From assembly GCF_010993705.1 (NCBI RefSeq), contig NZ_WOFO01000001.1, forward strand, positions 548,598 to 612,597: a stretch of 64,000 nt of DNA, given 5' to 3'. The translations under genes were made by a program, and so were the position numbers. A model generated the notes under the pieces. It did no database searches and had not been told where the DNA came from. It saw nothing but the letters and a program-made list of their open reading frames with translations. Shown piece by piece: positions 37,099 through 47,552 of the stretch (its first letter is position 1; every line of letters starts with the position of its first letter). The DNA comes from Cyclobacterium sp. SYSU L10401 (lineage in GTDB: Bacteria; Bacteroidota; Bacteroidia; Cytophagales; Cyclobacteriaceae).

Positions 37099-39240
37099 TT
37101 AATTCATCACCACTTCATCTACCATGAGCCAGGCTTTGTTGCCGGCCGCCCCATGCCAGGAGGGGAGCTTTTCTATGGGCCTGGCCAGAAGCTTGAGCTG
37201 CTTTACCTGCCTGGCTGAAAAAGGTATATCCATTTGTTTGAGCAGGGTCGGGGCATCTTTTTGTAGGGGCGTAGGACGAAAGGTGTGGATGAGTTTCCAT
37301 TCCTGATCGGTGTTGTCCCGGGACCATAGTTTCACTTCAGCAGGGGGGAAGAAACGGGCACCGGGGTTTTGCCATAAAGAAAGTGCCAGTTTGCTGATGT
37401 CGGTAGGTTGTTCAAATTCCATTTCCACCTCCAGGGGATTGTTTAAAAAACCCAGCCAGTTCAGGTTCCAGACATCGGGAATGGCTTTTTTTCGGTCGAA
37501 AAGGCTTTCCTGCCCATCCCCTTTGTAACGGTCCTCGGGAAGGTGATTCATCTGAAAATCGGAAGGCCTGAGGGTAGCTTTAATGAATTCTGCCTCAGCT
37601 TTTTCACTCCCAATCCATCCATCTGCAAAAGCCCGGGCTTTTAACGTGGTGTTTTCATTGATCTCCAGGGGCTTTTCATAGATTTCATGATTGCTGCTGT
37701 CCGGTTCGGTCCCATCCAGGGTGTAGAAGATACTGGTGGTTCCGATAGGGTGGGTAATTTCTACGGTAAGCTTGTCCTGGAAGAAAGCTTTGTCGAAACG
37801 AATGACCGGAGGATTAAGCATCAATACTTCTCCACTGACCTGCGTTCCGGATTCGATGGTGGTCCCGGGGAGTGCCGCCCTCAACTCTTCCAGGGATTCC
37901 CCGGAAAGGTTGGTATTCCAGACATAGAGTTTTTTGAGCTGTGTCATGGCAGAAAGGTGCGGCACGGCTGTTTCATCCAGGGGGTTGCCGGAAAGGGACA
38001 ACAGGCTCAGGTTTTCCAGGTTTTGCAGGTATTGTATGCCATCTCCCTTGATGGATGCGAAGTTGAGATATAATTTTTCCAGGTTAGAAAAGGGGCTGAT
38101 GGATTCCAGGTCGGCATCCTCAAGGGGCATGTTGCTGAGGTTAATGGATACCGTTTGCTGGTATACCGGATCAAGATCTTTTAACGATTCAGGCTCAAAA
38201 CTTGCCCTGCCAAAGTAGCTGACGGAAAGGGCCGGAGACTCCAGGCCCAGGGGTTGTACCTTGCGGTAAAAATTATTGAGTTTTTGTACCGTTTCATCTG
38301 GGACTTTTTCGAAGTCATAGGTCTTGGGTGCAGATTTAAACTTATCGACCGCAAGCTTGTAAATGGAGGTGGTATCCGAAAGTTCCAAAACCATCTTGTC
38401 AATGATGGCACCACTACTGATCCATGCCTCGATGATGGAGCGTTCTTCATCCGTGAGTTGGGGTTTACCTTCCGGGGGCATGTGCTCTTCATTTTCTACC
38501 GGGAGGTTGATCCGCTGGGCCATCAGGCTGTTTTCCAGGTCATGGGGCTCCAGGGCAGGTCCCGATTCCCCACCCTTAAGCAGATTTTCAGGGCTGTCCA
38601 TTCTCAATTCTCCCTTTTGCTTGGAAGCTTTGTGACAGCTGACACATTTGTTTTCCAGGATGGGATAGACCACGTGGGCAAAAACCTCTGCTTCTTCCAG
38701 GCTTACGTTTATCCCTTTATTTTTTTGTAATGGAGCCGTTATGAAATTATCACCATGGGTGATGGAGGCTCCCAGGTGCCCGGATATGACGACTATCAGG
38801 GCAAGAAAAACCGATGCTGCTTTGATGAGCAGGTGCTTCTGGCTGTCTAAAAAATAGTAGAGTACCGAAGCGGTCCAGAACACTCCCAGGCCGGTCCATT
38901 TGTGCCAGACCAGGGCTTCCTGTGCGTATCCCGACTCATGGGACAGCAGCAGGCCGGCGATTACGGTAAAGCCTGCCGTAAGGGTACCCAGCAGCAGCAG
39001 GTCAGTGCCGTACAGATGGCTGTCCTCCTTGTTTTTCAGAAGGTCCGGAATGGCCACCAAAAGCAGGGCAAGTAAAATGATAACGATGGGAAAATGTAAT
39101 AGCAGGGGATGCATTCTCCCGAATACATGGAGCCAGTCTGGGATCAGGACCCGGTTTTCTGCCACCACCAGAAACAATACAAAGATGTTGACAGCAAATA
39201 GGACCTGGCCCAGTATGGCCTTCAGTTTGGATGATAACAT
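37099..39240 (-). CDS. Membrane-anchored cytochrome c with LRR and sugar-binding-like C-terminus
   Basis: 713 residues: five membrane helices (about 12-155), a planctomycete-type cytochrome c domain with C199-V-S-C202-H203, leucine-rich repeats (about 365-470, LYLNFASIKGDGIQYLQ), a chitobiase-like C-terminal beta domain (about 485-560, TSIFYTLDGTEPDS) and a discoidin-like end (580-713). It forms the 3' end of a cluster with DUF1501 and PSD1 proteins. The membrane anchor suggests electron transfer to the chain. Substrate unknown; the domain set points to surface carbohydrate or polymer contact. Confidence 0.8.
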   Translation of the reverse strand: MLSSKLKAILGQVLFAVNIFVLFLVVAENRVLIPDWLHVFGRMHPLLLHFPIVIILLALLLVAIPDLLKNKEDSHLYGTDLLLLGTLTAGFTVIAGLLLSHESGYAQEALVWHKWTGLGVFWTASVLYYFLDSQKHLLIKAASVFLALIVVISGHLGASITHGDNFITAPLQKNKGINVSLEEAEVFAHVVYPILENKCVSCHKASKQKGELRMDSPENLLKGGESGPALEPHDLENSLMAQRINLPVENEEHMPPEGKPQLTDEERSIIEAWISSGAIIDKMVLELSDTTSIYKLAVDKFKSAPKTYDFEKVPDETVQKLNNFYRKVQPLGLESPALSVSYFGRASFEPESLKDLDPVYQQTVSINLSNMPLEDADLESISPFSNLEKLYLNFASIKGDGIQYLQNLENLSLLSLSGNPLDETAVPHLSAMTQLKKLYVWNTNLSGESLEELRAALPGTTIESGTQVSGEVLMLNPPVIRFDKAFFQDKLTVEITHPIGTTSIFYTLDGTEPDSSNHEIYEKPLEINENTTLKARAFADGWIGSEKAEAEFIKATLRPSDFQMNHLPEDRYKGDGQESLFDRKKAIPDVWNLNWLGFLNNPLEVEMEFEQPTDISKLALSLWQNPGARFFPPAEVKLWSRDNTDQEWKLIHTFRPTPLQKDAPTLLKQMDIPFSARQVKQLKLLARPIEKLPSWHGAAGNKAWLMVDEVVMN

Positions 39241-39279
39241 AAAAGAGCGAATAGGAAGTTTACCAAAGAATTATGCTGG

Positions 39280-40737
39280 TCAGGCCATGATGTCTTTGAC
39301 CAGGTTGCCGGCTACATCAGTGAGCCGGTATCTTCTGCCCTGATGCCTGAAGGTCAGCTTTTCGTGGTCTACTCCCAGCAGGTGCAGCATGGTGGCGTGA
39401 AAATCATGGACGTGTACCGGGTCTTTGACAATATTGTAGCCAAATTCGTCCGTTTCCCCATAGGTAATGCCCGGTTTAACACCACCGCCTGCCATCCATA
39501 TGGAAAAGGCCCGTGGGTGATGGTCTCTGCCGTAATTCTCAGCGGAAAACCTTCCCTGGCAGTAATTGGTCCGGCCGAACTCTCCACCCCAGATGACCAG
39601 GGTTTCGTCCAGCAATCCCCTTTGTTTCAGGTCTGTGATCAGGGCAGCTGACGCCTGGTCGGTATCCAGGGCCTGACCCGCCATTTCATTGGGCAGGTTG
39701 CCATGCTGGTCCCATCCCTGGTGATAAAGCTGGACAAAGCGTACGCCATTTTCGGATAGCTTTCTGGCCAACAGGCAATTGGCGGCATAGGTGCCGGGAA
39801 CCAAACATTCAGGGCCATAAAGTTTGACGATACTGTCAGGTTCTTTGGTGACATCGGTAACTTCCGGAACCGCTGTCTGCATGCGGTAGGCCATTTCGTA
39901 TTGCTGGATTTTGGCACTGATCTCCGGGTCACCGAAGGATTGGTAATTCATTTGGTTCAGTGCGGAGATCTTGTCGAGCATGCGCCTTCTGTCGGCTTTG
40001 TCCATGCCTTCCGGGTCGTTGAGGTAGAGCACCGGATCATCACCACTGGAGAACTGAACGCCCTGGTGTACAGAATCCAGGAAACCATTGGTCCATAACT
40101 TGGAGTAGACGCCCTGACCATTGCCTTTGCCACGGGATAGCAGCACACAGAAACTGGGCAGGTTGTTGTTTTCACTTCCCAGGCCATAGCTCAGCCAGGC
40201 TCCCATACTGGGTCTGTTGCCTACCTGTGCGCCTGTTTGGAAAAAAGTAAGGGCTGGATCGTGGTTGATGGCCTCGGTATGCATGGATTTTACGATACAG
40301 AGCTCATCCACTATTTTTGCGGTATAGGGAAACAGATCGCTGACCCAGGCACCGGACTGCCCATATTGACTAAAACCATGGTAAGAACCGACCAAGGGAA
40401 AGGAAGACTGTCCGGCCGTCATGCCCGTAAGACGCTGCCCTTTCCGGATAGAGTCAGGCAGTTCCTCTCCTATCCGTTTATTGAGCATGGGTTTGTAATC
40501 AAAGGATTCCAGCTGACTGGGCGCACCATTCTGAAACAGGTAAATCACCCGCTTGGCCTTGGGAGCAAAATGGGGCAGACTGGCCATCAACTTGTCGGTA
40601 TCCAGCTGGGATTTGCCATCAAAAAGGTCGGGTATCAACAGGGAGCCCAGGGCTACACTGCCCAATCCCAGACTCATTTTGGATAGGAATTTCCTTCTGT
40701 TTTCATTCAGTCCGCTTTCTAATCTTTCTTTTTCCAT
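39280..40737 (-). CDS. DUF1501 exported protein (sulfatase-like fold)
   Basis: 485 residues with a twin-arginine signal (NRRKFLSKMSLGLGSVALG). DUF1501 spans most of the protein (QNGAPSQLESFDYKPML, LVIWGGEFGRTNYCQG, GRDHHPRAFSIWMAGGG). The fold is related to alkaline phosphatase/sulfatases, but members' reactions are unproven. It starts 1 bp after the PSD1 gene stop, so the genes are coupled. Confidence 0.85.
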   Translation of the reverse strand: MEKERLESGLNENRRKFLSKMSLGLGSVALGSLLIPDLFDGKSQLDTDKLMASLPHFAPKAKRVIYLFQNGAPSQLESFDYKPMLNKRIGEELPDSIRKGQRLTGMTAGQSSFPLVGSYHGFSQYGQSGAWVSDLFPYTAKIVDELCIVKSMHTEAINHDPALTFFQTGAQVGNRPSMGAWLSYGLGSENNNLPSFCVLLSRGKGNGQGVYSKLWTNGFLDSVHQGVQFSSGDDPVLYLNDPEGMDKADRRRMLDKISALNQMNYQSFGDPEISAKIQQYEMAYRMQTAVPEVTDVTKEPDSIVKLYGPECLVPGTYAANCLLARKLSENGVRFVQLYHQGWDQHGNLPNEMAGQALDTDQASAALITDLKQRGLLDETLVIWGGEFGRTNYCQGRFSAENYGRDHHPRAFSIWMAGGGVKPGITYGETDEFGYNIVKDPVHVHDFHATMLHLLGVDHEKLTFRHQGRRYRLTDVAGNLVKDIMA

Positions 40738-40738
40738 A

Positions 40739-43054
40739 TCAGGTTTTGGTAATCGCTTCTTCTACATTATAAATGGCCACCACTACTTGCATGAGGGCGG
40801 CAGTTTCAGGTTTATTGCTGCTATTGTCCAGTGGAAATTCTCCCTTTTGGACGGTGTTCAGGATTTTTTCCGGTGCTTTCTGGAATCTTTTCAGTTCCTC
40901 CCTGTAATATTCCTGCAGCAGATTCAGTTCCTCCTCGGTAGGAGCCCGGCAGATGATCCGTGCAAAGGCTTCCTGAATGGCTTCCTCGCTACTTTTACCG
41001 GCACCAACCAATCGGCTGGCCAAAACTCTGGAGGCTTCCAGCACCAGGGGATCATTCAGCATGGCCAGGGCTTGTAGCGGCGTATTGGTTCTGTTTCTGG
41101 TTACCTCACACACATCCCGGTTGCTGCCATCAAAGATGATGGGTTTCGGAGGCGGAGAAGTCAGTTTGATAAAGGTATAAAGCCCTCTTCTGTAGAGGGA
41201 TTCTCCCTTGTCCTGCCGGTATTCGGCCAATTCTCCCCTTCCGGAAGTGGAGGCTTCCCAAAGCCCTTCCGGTTGATAGGGTTTGACGCTGGGGCCACCG
41301 ATCTCCTGCACCATCAGGCCACTGCTGTAAAGGATCATGTCCCGAATGTGTTCGGCATTCATCCTGATCCTTGGGGCCCTGGCCAGGTAGAAGTTGTCCG
41401 GGTCCACTTCCATTTTATTTTTGTCCACGGCTGCCGCCTGTTGGTAGGTAGCCGAAGTCGCTATCTTTTTGATCAGGCCTTTGATGTCCCATCCGCTTTC
41501 CCTGAAATCTACAGCCAGCCAGTCCAGTAGTTCAGGGTGGCTTGGCAGTTTGCCCTGCATACCAAAGTCTCCGGCCGAGCGCACAATCCCTGCACCGAAT
41601 AGCTCTTGCCAGATCAGGTTCACAAATACCCTGGCGGTTAAAGGGTTTTGCTCTTCGAAGGTCCACTGGGCCAGGCCGAGCCGGTTTGCCGGATATTTGT
41701 TTTTATCGAATGGTAAAATGGCTTCCGGTGTAGATACCGTCACTTCTTCGGTGGGTTGGTTGTACATGCCCCGGTCCAGGACAAAGGTCTGCCTGAGGGT
41801 GTCTTTAAAATCTTCCATCACCGATACCATGATCCTGCTGGTGTCCCGGTGATTGACAAAGTCAAGTACGCCTTCCAGGTCATTGCGTTCGACCCACATG
41901 ATGGGATGCTTGGCCGGTTTGGAAATGCTGACATCTCCTTCGTAGCCTTTCTCCGGTGTGTTATTGAAAAAGGCATACATCTGGAAGTAGTTTTCCTGTG
42001 AAATGGGGTCATACTTATGGTCATGACATTGGGCACATTCCACGGTCATACCTAAAATGGCTTTGCTAAACGTATTGGTTTTGTCCACGTTGTATTCTAC
42101 CCGGTACTCCTCGGGGATCACGCCTCCTTCTTCGGTATATTTATGGTTTCGGTTAAAAGCGGTGGCTAGAATCTGCTCCTTACTTGGTTCCGGTAAAAGG
42201 TCACCGGCCAGCTGCCAGGTGATGAATTGGTCGTAAGGCATGTTTTTATTGAAGGCATGGATGACCCAGTCGCGATAAGGCCACTGGGTACGGATGTTGT
42301 CGTCCTGATAGCCGTAGCTGTCAGAGTACCGGGAGATATCCATCCACAGCACGGCCATGCGTTCGCCAAAAGCCGGACTTTCCAGTAATCGGTCAATGAT
42401 TTTTTCTGTAGCCTGCGGGGAATCGTCGGTAGCGTATTCCTGCATCAGGTCCAGTCCGGGGGGCAGGCCGGTCAGATCTATGCTAAGCCTTTTGAGCAGG
42501 TGCATCTTGTCGGCACTTTGGTTGGGCTTTAGTCCGAGCCTGTCGAGTTTTGCCAGGATAAAGTAGTCGAGTTCGTGCTGTGCCCATTCCGGATCAGATA
42601 TTTCGGGAAGTTCTGATTTTACCGGAGGTACAAAAGCCCAATGGGGTTCGTAGGCTGCACCCTGCTTGATCCAGTTTTTGATGATCTCCTTATCTTCCGC
42701 ACTTAGTTTCAGGTTGGATTCCGGAGGGGGCATCATTTCTGTTTCATCGGTGCTTTCCAGTCTTTTGACCACTTCAGAGGCGGCGGGTTTGCCAGGCACG
42801 ATGGCATGGGCATCCGGATTTTCTTTCAATGCTTCAAAGGCACTTTCAGCCAGGTCCAGCCTCAAGCCGGCCTCCCGCTTGTTTTCGTCTGGCCCATGAC
42901 AGGCAAAGCAATTGTCTGATAGGATCGGACGAACATGGAAATTGTAGCTGACCTGGTCGCCTGAATCAAGTGCCAGGCCGGATGAGGGTTTTTCCGAACA
43001 GGAACTTAATAATATGCATAATAAATAAATGATATAAATGGGGTGCCTAAGCAT
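40739..43054 (-). CDS. PSD1-type cytochrome c plus DUF1549/DUF1553 lipoprotein
   Basis: 771 residues with a lipobox LSSC at about 16-19, so a lipoprotein. A cytochrome domain follows with C49-F-A-C52-H53, then DUF1549 (about 140-380) and DUF1553 (about 430-740). This is the first gene of the three. The family is abundant in Planctomycetes and Verrucomicrobia and is almost always paired with DUF1501. Its redox role is inferred from the haem motif; the exact reaction is unknown. Confidence 0.87.
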   Translation of the reverse strand: MLRHPIYIIYLLCILLSSCSEKPSSGLALDSGDQVSYNFHVRPILSDNCFACHGPDENKREAGLRLDLAESAFEALKENPDAHAIVPGKPAASEVVKRLESTDETEMMPPPESNLKLSAEDKEIIKNWIKQGAAYEPHWAFVPPVKSELPEISDPEWAQHELDYFILAKLDRLGLKPNQSADKMHLLKRLSIDLTGLPPGLDLMQEYATDDSPQATEKIIDRLLESPAFGERMAVLWMDISRYSDSYGYQDDNIRTQWPYRDWVIHAFNKNMPYDQFITWQLAGDLLPEPSKEQILATAFNRNHKYTEEGGVIPEEYRVEYNVDKTNTFSKAILGMTVECAQCHDHKYDPISQENYFQMYAFFNNTPEKGYEGDVSISKPAKHPIMWVERNDLEGVLDFVNHRDTSRIMVSVMEDFKDTLRQTFVLDRGMYNQPTEEVTVSTPEAILPFDKNKYPANRLGLAQWTFEEQNPLTARVFVNLIWQELFGAGIVRSAGDFGMQGKLPSHPELLDWLAVDFRESGWDIKGLIKKIATSATYQQAAAVDKNKMEVDPDNFYLARAPRIRMNAEHIRDMILYSSGLMVQEIGGPSVKPYQPEGLWEASTSGRGELAEYRQDKGESLYRRGLYTFIKLTSPPPKPIIFDGSNRDVCEVTRNRTNTPLQALAMLNDPLVLEASRVLASRLVGAGKSSEEAIQEAFARIICRAPTEEELNLLQEYYREELKRFQKAPEKILNTVQKGEFPLDNSSNKPETAALMQVVVAIYNVEEAITKT

Positions 43055-43184
43055 AAATACAGAGCTTGCTTAAATTGATAATAATCAACAATTTCACAAA
43101 TTATCTCTATAATTACAAGCAAAATATTAAAATGGCTGCTTAATTTAAGCTAGGCGGTAGGATGGTAGGTAAGGAGGGAAAAAT

Positions 43185-43217
43185 AATAAAAAAAGGGAAG
43201 CAAAATATCTTCCCTTT
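43185..43217 (-). terminator. Terminator of the fabH-accC operon
   Basis: AAAGGGAAG (43192-43200), an 8-base loop, CTTCCCTTT (43209-43217). The minus-strand T-run lies just beyond it. It sits 30 bp past the accC stop. Confidence 0.92.
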
Positions 43218-43246
43218 ATTAATATAAAACAGGCAATTATTAACGG

Positions 43247-44599
43247 CTAATGAGGTTTGATTTTTGAAAAATCAAAATCATCCAGAAATTTAGTGGTAAA
43301 GTTGCCTGCATTGAATTCAGGATCTTCGAGAAGGGTCAGGTGGAATGGGATGGTGGTTTTGATGCCATCAATAACAAATTCCTCTAATGCCCGCTTCATC
43401 CTGACAATCACTTCCTCCCTGGATTGTCCACTTACAATTAACTTGGCAATCATGGAATCGTAATTGGGAGGTATGACATACCCTGCATAGACATGACTGT
43501 CTATACGGACGCCTTTGCCTCCAGGCAAATGAAGGTTTACAATTTTACCAGGACTGGGCCTGAATCCGTTGCTGGGATCTTCTGCATTGATCCGGCATTC
43601 CATGGCAAAGAGCTTGGGATAATAATTTTTCCCACTGATAGGCTCTCCCGCAGCGACCTTTATCTGCTCTTTGATCAGGTCAAAATCCGTTACTTCCTCG
43701 GTAATCGGGTGCTCTACCTGAATCCGTGTATTCATTTCCATGAAATAGAAATTCCGGTTTTTATCTACAAGAAACTCAATGGTGCCAGCCCCTTCGTAAG
43801 CAATGGCTTCTGCACCTTTGATAGCGGCTTGTCCCATTTTCTCCCTTAAATCATCTGTAATGAACGGAGATGGGGTTTCTTCGACTAATTTTTGGTGCCT
43901 TCTTTGGATAGAACAGTCTCTTTCTGAAAGGTGGCAGGCCCTTCCGGTAGCATCTCCGATGATCTGTATTTCGATGTGACGGGGTTCTTCCACGAATTTT
44001 TCCAGGTACAGGCCATTGTTGCCAAAGGCTGCTGCGGATTCCTGCCGGGCATCATCCCAGGCTTTTTTGAAGCCTGCCGGTTCTTTGACAATCCGCATAC
44101 CCCTGCCGCCTCCTCCGGCAGTGGCTTTCAGGATTACAGGATAACCAATGCCCTCAGCCAGGGAAAGCCCCTCTTCTATGGAACCAATCAGTCCTTCTGA
44201 ACCTGGAATGGTAGGTACACCAGCAGCCGCCATGGTGGCTTTTGCAGTGGCTTTATCTCCCATTTGGTTGATCATTTCCGGACTGGCACCAATAAATTTG
44301 ATATTGTATTCTTCACAAATCCTGGAGAATTCGGCATTTTCTGAAAGGAAGCCATATCCTGGGTGAATGGCATCCGCATTGGTGATTTCTGCTGCAGCGA
44401 TTATCCTGGGTATATTCAGGTAGGAATCCTTGCTGGCAGGAGACCCTATACACACGGCTTCGTCCGCAAAACGGACATGCAGGCTATCCTTGTCTGCTGT
44501 GGAGTAAACCGCCACCGTTTTCACTCCCATCTCTTTGCAGGTACGTATGATACGTAATGCTATTTCCCCTCTATTGGCTATTAATATTTTGTTAAACAC
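43247..44599 (-). CDS. accC: Acetyl-CoA carboxylase, biotin carboxylase subunit
   Basis: Carboxylates biotin on AccB using ATP and bicarbonate, the first step of fatty-acid synthesis. ATP-grasp motifs are present: [16 protein letters not shown] near 165 and [16 protein letters not shown] near 288. N-terminal start [18 protein letters not shown]. 450 residues. Last gene of the fabH-efp-accB-accC operon, 30 bp after accB, then a terminator. Confidence 0.96.
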   Translation of the reverse strand: MFNKILIANRGEIALRIIRTCKEMGVKTVAVYSTADKDSLHVRFADEAVCIGSPASKDSYLNIPRIIAAAEITNADAIHPGYGFLSENAEFSRICEEYNIKFIGASPEMINQMGDKATAKATMAAAGVPTIPGSEGLIGSIEEGLSLAEGIGYPVILKATAGGGGRGMRIVKEPAGFKKAWDDARQESAAAFGNNGLYLEKFVEEPRHIEIQIIGDATGRACHLSERDCSIQRRHQKLVEETPSPFITDDLREKMGQAAIKGAEAIAYEGAGTIEFLVDKNRNFYFMEMNTRIQVEHPITEEVTDFDLIKEQIKVAAGEPISGKNYYPKLFAMECRINAEDPSNGFRPSPGKIVNLHLPGGKGVRIDSHVYAGYVIPPNYDSMIAKLIVSGQSREEVIVRMKRALEEFVIDGIKTTIPFHLTLLEDPEFNAGNFTTKFLDDFDFSKIKPH

Positions 44600-44629
44600 T
44601 TTTTTTGGTCAATTTGGTTGGAAAAATAA

Positions 44630-45097
44630 TCAATTCTGTGTCTCAACCAGAAAAAGGGGCTGATCGTATTCGACAGGTGAGGCATCGTCTACCAAAACCT
44701 TAACGATTTTTCCTGAGATTTCTGACTCTACCTCATTGAAAAGCTTCATGGCTTCAATGATACAAACGGTCTGCCCTTTCTGGATGGTGTCTCCGATGTT
44801 GACAAAGAAATCAGAATCAGGATTAGGAGATCGGTAAAAAGTGCCAATCATGGGAGATTTGACTTCCAGAAGCGGGGGACCTGAGTTTTCATTACTTTCC
44901 GGTGCATCCTTTTTCGGTGCCGGCTCGGGAGAGGGTGCAGGTGCAGCCTGGCTGTAATGGTTTTCTACATTTTTTGCAGCAGGTACCTCAGAATTTTTTT
45001 TGATGGAAAGCTTGAACTCATCTGTCTCTATTTTTACCTCTGCCAATCCGGAATTGGAAATAAAGTCTATTAATTCTTGTATTTCTTTTGCTTTCAT
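44630..45097 (-). CDS. accB: Biotin carboxyl carrier protein
   Basis: 155 residues. The proline/alanine-rich linker (about 40-75) is followed by a biotinyl domain, with biotin lysine K118 in IIEAMKLFNEV. The N-terminal half is helical. The gene sits between efp and accC; the 114 bp before it include an AT-rich stretch but only a partial -7 box. Confidence 0.95.
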   Translation of the reverse strand: MKAKEIQELIDFISNSGLAEVKIETDEFKLSIKKNSEVPAAKNVENHYSQAAPAPSPEPAPKKDAPESNENSGPPLLEVKSPMIGTFYRSPNPDSDFFVNIGDTIQKGQTVCIIEAMKLFNEVESEISGKIVKVLVDDASPVEYDQPLFLVETQN

Positions 45098-45211
45098 AAA
45101 ACGTTTTATTTGAGAGTTGCACCGTAGGTTAGGGCTTCCCTGTTCTTATTATTCTGGATGTGATTTATTAAAACTATGTAATATAATTAATTTTTATCGC
45201 AAAATTAAGCT

Positions 45212-45775
45212 TTATTTCACTCTCTCCGAATAGGATCCATCCCGGGTATCTACCTTGATCATGATGTCCTGGTCCACAAAAAGGGGAACCATCACCACGG
45301 CCCCTGTTTCCAGAGTAGCGGGTTTTAAAGTGTTGGTAGCCGTATCACCCTTGATGCCAGGCTCGGTATAGGTCACCATCAGTTCCACGAATGGGGGTAA
45401 TTCCACACCCAGTGGTCTTTCTGTTTCGTCGTGTATGAGAATGTCCACGACCTGGCCTTCTTTGAGCAGTTCCGGTCTTTCTATGAGCTTCTCTTCGATG
45501 GGGATTTGTTCGAAATTCTCCAGGTCCATAAAGTGGTACCCCAAATCGTCATTATAAATAAACTGATGAGGTCTTTTTTCTACCCTTGCCGTTGTTACCT
45601 TTTCACCGGCATTGAAGGTTTTGTCCAATACTTTTCCTGTTGTAAGGCTTTTTAATTTTGTCCTTACAAAAGCCGGGCCCTTTCCGGGTTTTACATGTTG
45701 GAATTCTACTATGGTCATGATATCATGGTTGAATTCCAGACAAAGGCCATTTTTAAAGTCAGCAGTACTTGCCAT
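45212..45775 (-). CDS. efp: Translation elongation factor P
   Basis: Relieves ribosome stalling at polyproline. A three-domain, 187-residue protein, with the tip lysine K32 in [11 protein letters not shown] (probable modification site) and the C-terminal [19 protein letters not shown] signature. It sits 20 bp after fabH. Modification genes (earP or epmA) are not in the window. Confidence 0.95.
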   Translation of the reverse strand: MASTADFKNGLCLEFNHDIMTIVEFQHVKPGKGPAFVRTKLKSLTTGKVLDKTFNAGEKVTTARVEKRPHQFIYNDDLGYHFMDLENFEQIPIEEKLIERPELLKEGQVVDILIHDETERPLGVELPPFVELMVTYTEPGIKGDTATNTLKPATLETGAVVMVPLFVDQDIMIKVDTRDGSYSERVK

Positions 45776-45795
45776 GTCCGAATTTTATTTAATTG

Positions 45796-46791
45796 TTATT
45801 TAGGGTCATAGCCCCACTTCAAATATACTGCTCCCCAGGTAAATCCACCACCAAAAGCAGCCAAAATTAAGTTATCTCCCTTTTTAAGCTGGGATTCATA
45901 ATCCCATAGACACAAGGGAAGGGTGCCGGCAGTAGTATTCCCATATTTTTCAATATTGAGCATCACCTTTTCCTGTCCTATACCCATTCTGTTGGCCGTG
46001 GCATCAATGATTCTTTTATTCGCCTGGTGGGGCACCAGCCAGGCGATATCCTCAGCTACGAGATTGTTTTTTTTCATGATCCTGGCACTTACATCTGCCA
46101 TATTGGTCACAGCAAATTTAAAGACAGTGGACCCTTCCTGAAAGACATAGTGCTCTCTGTTTGTCACCGTTTCCATTGTGGCTGGTTTCCTGCTGCCTCC
46201 TGCGCGCATGTGAAGAAAATCTGCCCCGGAGCCATCCGTATGCAGCAGGGAATCCATTATACCCAAAGGTTCTTCAGTAGGCTCAAGCAATACCGCTCCA
46301 CCACCATCTCCAAATATGATGCAGGTAGTCCGGTCTTGATAATTGACTATGGACGACATTTTGTCAGCGCCTATGATAATCACCTTTTTGTGAGCTCCTG
46401 TTTCTATAAATTGACTACCTATGGTGAGGGCATACAAAAACCCGGAACAGGCTGCTGAAATGTCAAAGCTATAACTGTTCTTAGCACCTACATTGTGCGC
46501 TACAATATTGGCAGTGGCAGGAAAAAGCATGTCTGGGGTGACGGTAGCACAGATGATCAGATCTATATCTTCCGGGTCAGTTCCGGTTTTTTCCAATAAA
46601 CCCTTCACTGCGGCCGTACCGATGACGGAGGTGCCCTGATTTTCCCCCTTTAAAATCCTTCTTTCCTTGATACCGGTCCTGCTGGTAATCCACTCATCAT
46701 TGGTGTCTACCATGGTTTCCAGTTCTTTGTTGTCTAGCACATAGGGGGGAACCCAAGCATGTACACCTGTAATTACAGCTCTTTTTTTCAT
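45796..46791 (-). CDS. fabH: 3-oxoacyl-ACP synthase III
   Basis: Condenses acetyl-CoA with malonyl-ACP to start fatty-acid chains. The Cys-His-Asn triad is C115 ([10 protein letters not shown]), H255 (VPHQANKR) and N285 (YGNTTAGT). 331 residues, typical. First gene of the operon. A promoter lies about 140 bp upstream. Confidence 0.95.
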   Translation of the reverse strand: MKKRAVITGVHAWVPPYVLDNKELETMVDTNDEWITSRTGIKERRILKGENQGTSVIGTAAVKGLLEKTGTDPEDIDLIICATVTPDMLFPATANIVAHNVGAKNSYSFDISAACSGFLYALTIGSQFIETGAHKKVIIIGADKMSSIVNYQDRTTCIIFGDGGGAVLLEPTEEPLGIMDSLLHTDGSGADFLHMRAGGSRKPATMETVTNREHYVFQEGSTVFKFAVTNMADVSARIMKKNNLVAEDIAWLVPHQANKRIIDATANRMGIGQEKVMLNIEKYGNTTAGTLPLCLWDYESQLKKGDNLILAAFGGGFTWGAVYLKWGYDPK

Positions 46792-46888
46792 TTGATGTAT
46801 TCTGGTCTCATTTAGAAATCGGGTAGGACTGTCGCAAATGTCTACAAATTGGACAGCATTTTGTGGCGAATCCTGATTTTAAATCCAT

Positions 46889-46912
46889 TGCCTTTAAAGA
46901 ATGATAAAGGCA
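46889..46912. repeat. Hairpin in the fabH leader/promoter region
   Basis: TGCCTTTA (46889-46896), 8 bp, TAAAGGCA (46905-46912), within the transcribed leader of fabH if the promoter call is right. No T-run, so a regulatory fold or operator is more likely than a terminator. Confidence 0.4.
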
Positions 46913-46930
46913 TAGGTAAATTTAGAAAGC

Positions 46931-46962
46931 CAAAATTATTTAAAATGTGCTTGTCCACCAAA
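46931..46962 (-). promoter_or_regulatory. Probable promoter of the fabH-efp-accB-accC operon
   Basis: On the minus strand TTTG (46959-46962), a 20-bp spacer, TAATTTTG (46931-46938). This matches the Bacteroidota TTTG-N19-21-TAnnTTTG consensus fully. The transcript would carry a leader of about 130 nt containing the 46889-46912 hairpin. Confidence 0.6.
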
Positions 46963-47090
46963 GATTTTTTGGATATGTGAAAAATAATTGAAGCTTAACA
47001 GCCTGAAAACACCCCCAAAAGGCATTGAATTGTATTTCTGGCATTATTTCTTTAAATTAAAAAGCGTTTTTAGGAATTAAAGAATGTACC

Positions 47091-47552
47091 ATGCGGATAA
47101 ATGTAAATGACAAAGATTATACGGTGGTTGTGGATGGAAATCCCAGCCTGCTGGAAGTGCTCAGAGAACAACTGGACCTTACCGGTACCAAATACGGTTG
47201 TGGTGAGGCAGCCTGTGGGGCATGCAAGGTGCTGATCAATGGCACACCTACTCCAGCCTGCATCACTCCCGCTACGGTAGCCCAGAGTAAAAAGGTTGTC
47301 ACCATCGAAGGACTGGAAAAAGAGGGGAAGTTGCATCCCGTTCAGGAGGTGTTGATGGAGGAAGATGTTTTTCAATGCAGCTATTGTGCTCCCGGAATGA
47401 TAATCACAGCTGTTGCCCTTATGGAAAAGCAGGAAGCATTAAGTGATTCCGAAATAGTTGAAGGGATGAATGGCAACATTTGCAGATGTTGTACCTATCC
47501 CCAAATAGTCAGCGCATTGAGTAAATTAACCCAAAAGGCCAAAGCAGGATGA
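47091..47552 (+). CDS. 2Fe-2S subunit of a molybdenum hydroxylase (IorA-like)
   Basis: Small subunit of the xanthine oxidase/isoquinoline 1-oxidoreductase family. The plant-type cluster uses C37, C42, C45, C57; the second cluster uses C96, C99, C131, C133. 153 residues. It overlaps the large subunit by 4 bp (ATGA). Its partner carries a Tat signal, so this subunit is probably carried out as a hitchhiker. Substrate unknown. Confidence 0.9.
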   Translation: MRINVNDKDYTVVVDGNPSLLEVLREQLDLTGTKYGCGEAACGACKVLINGTPTPACITPATVAQSKKVVTIEGLEKEGKLHPVQEVLMEEDVFQCSYCAPGMIITAVALMEKQEALSDSEIVEGMNGNICRCCTYPQIVSALSKLTQKAKAG

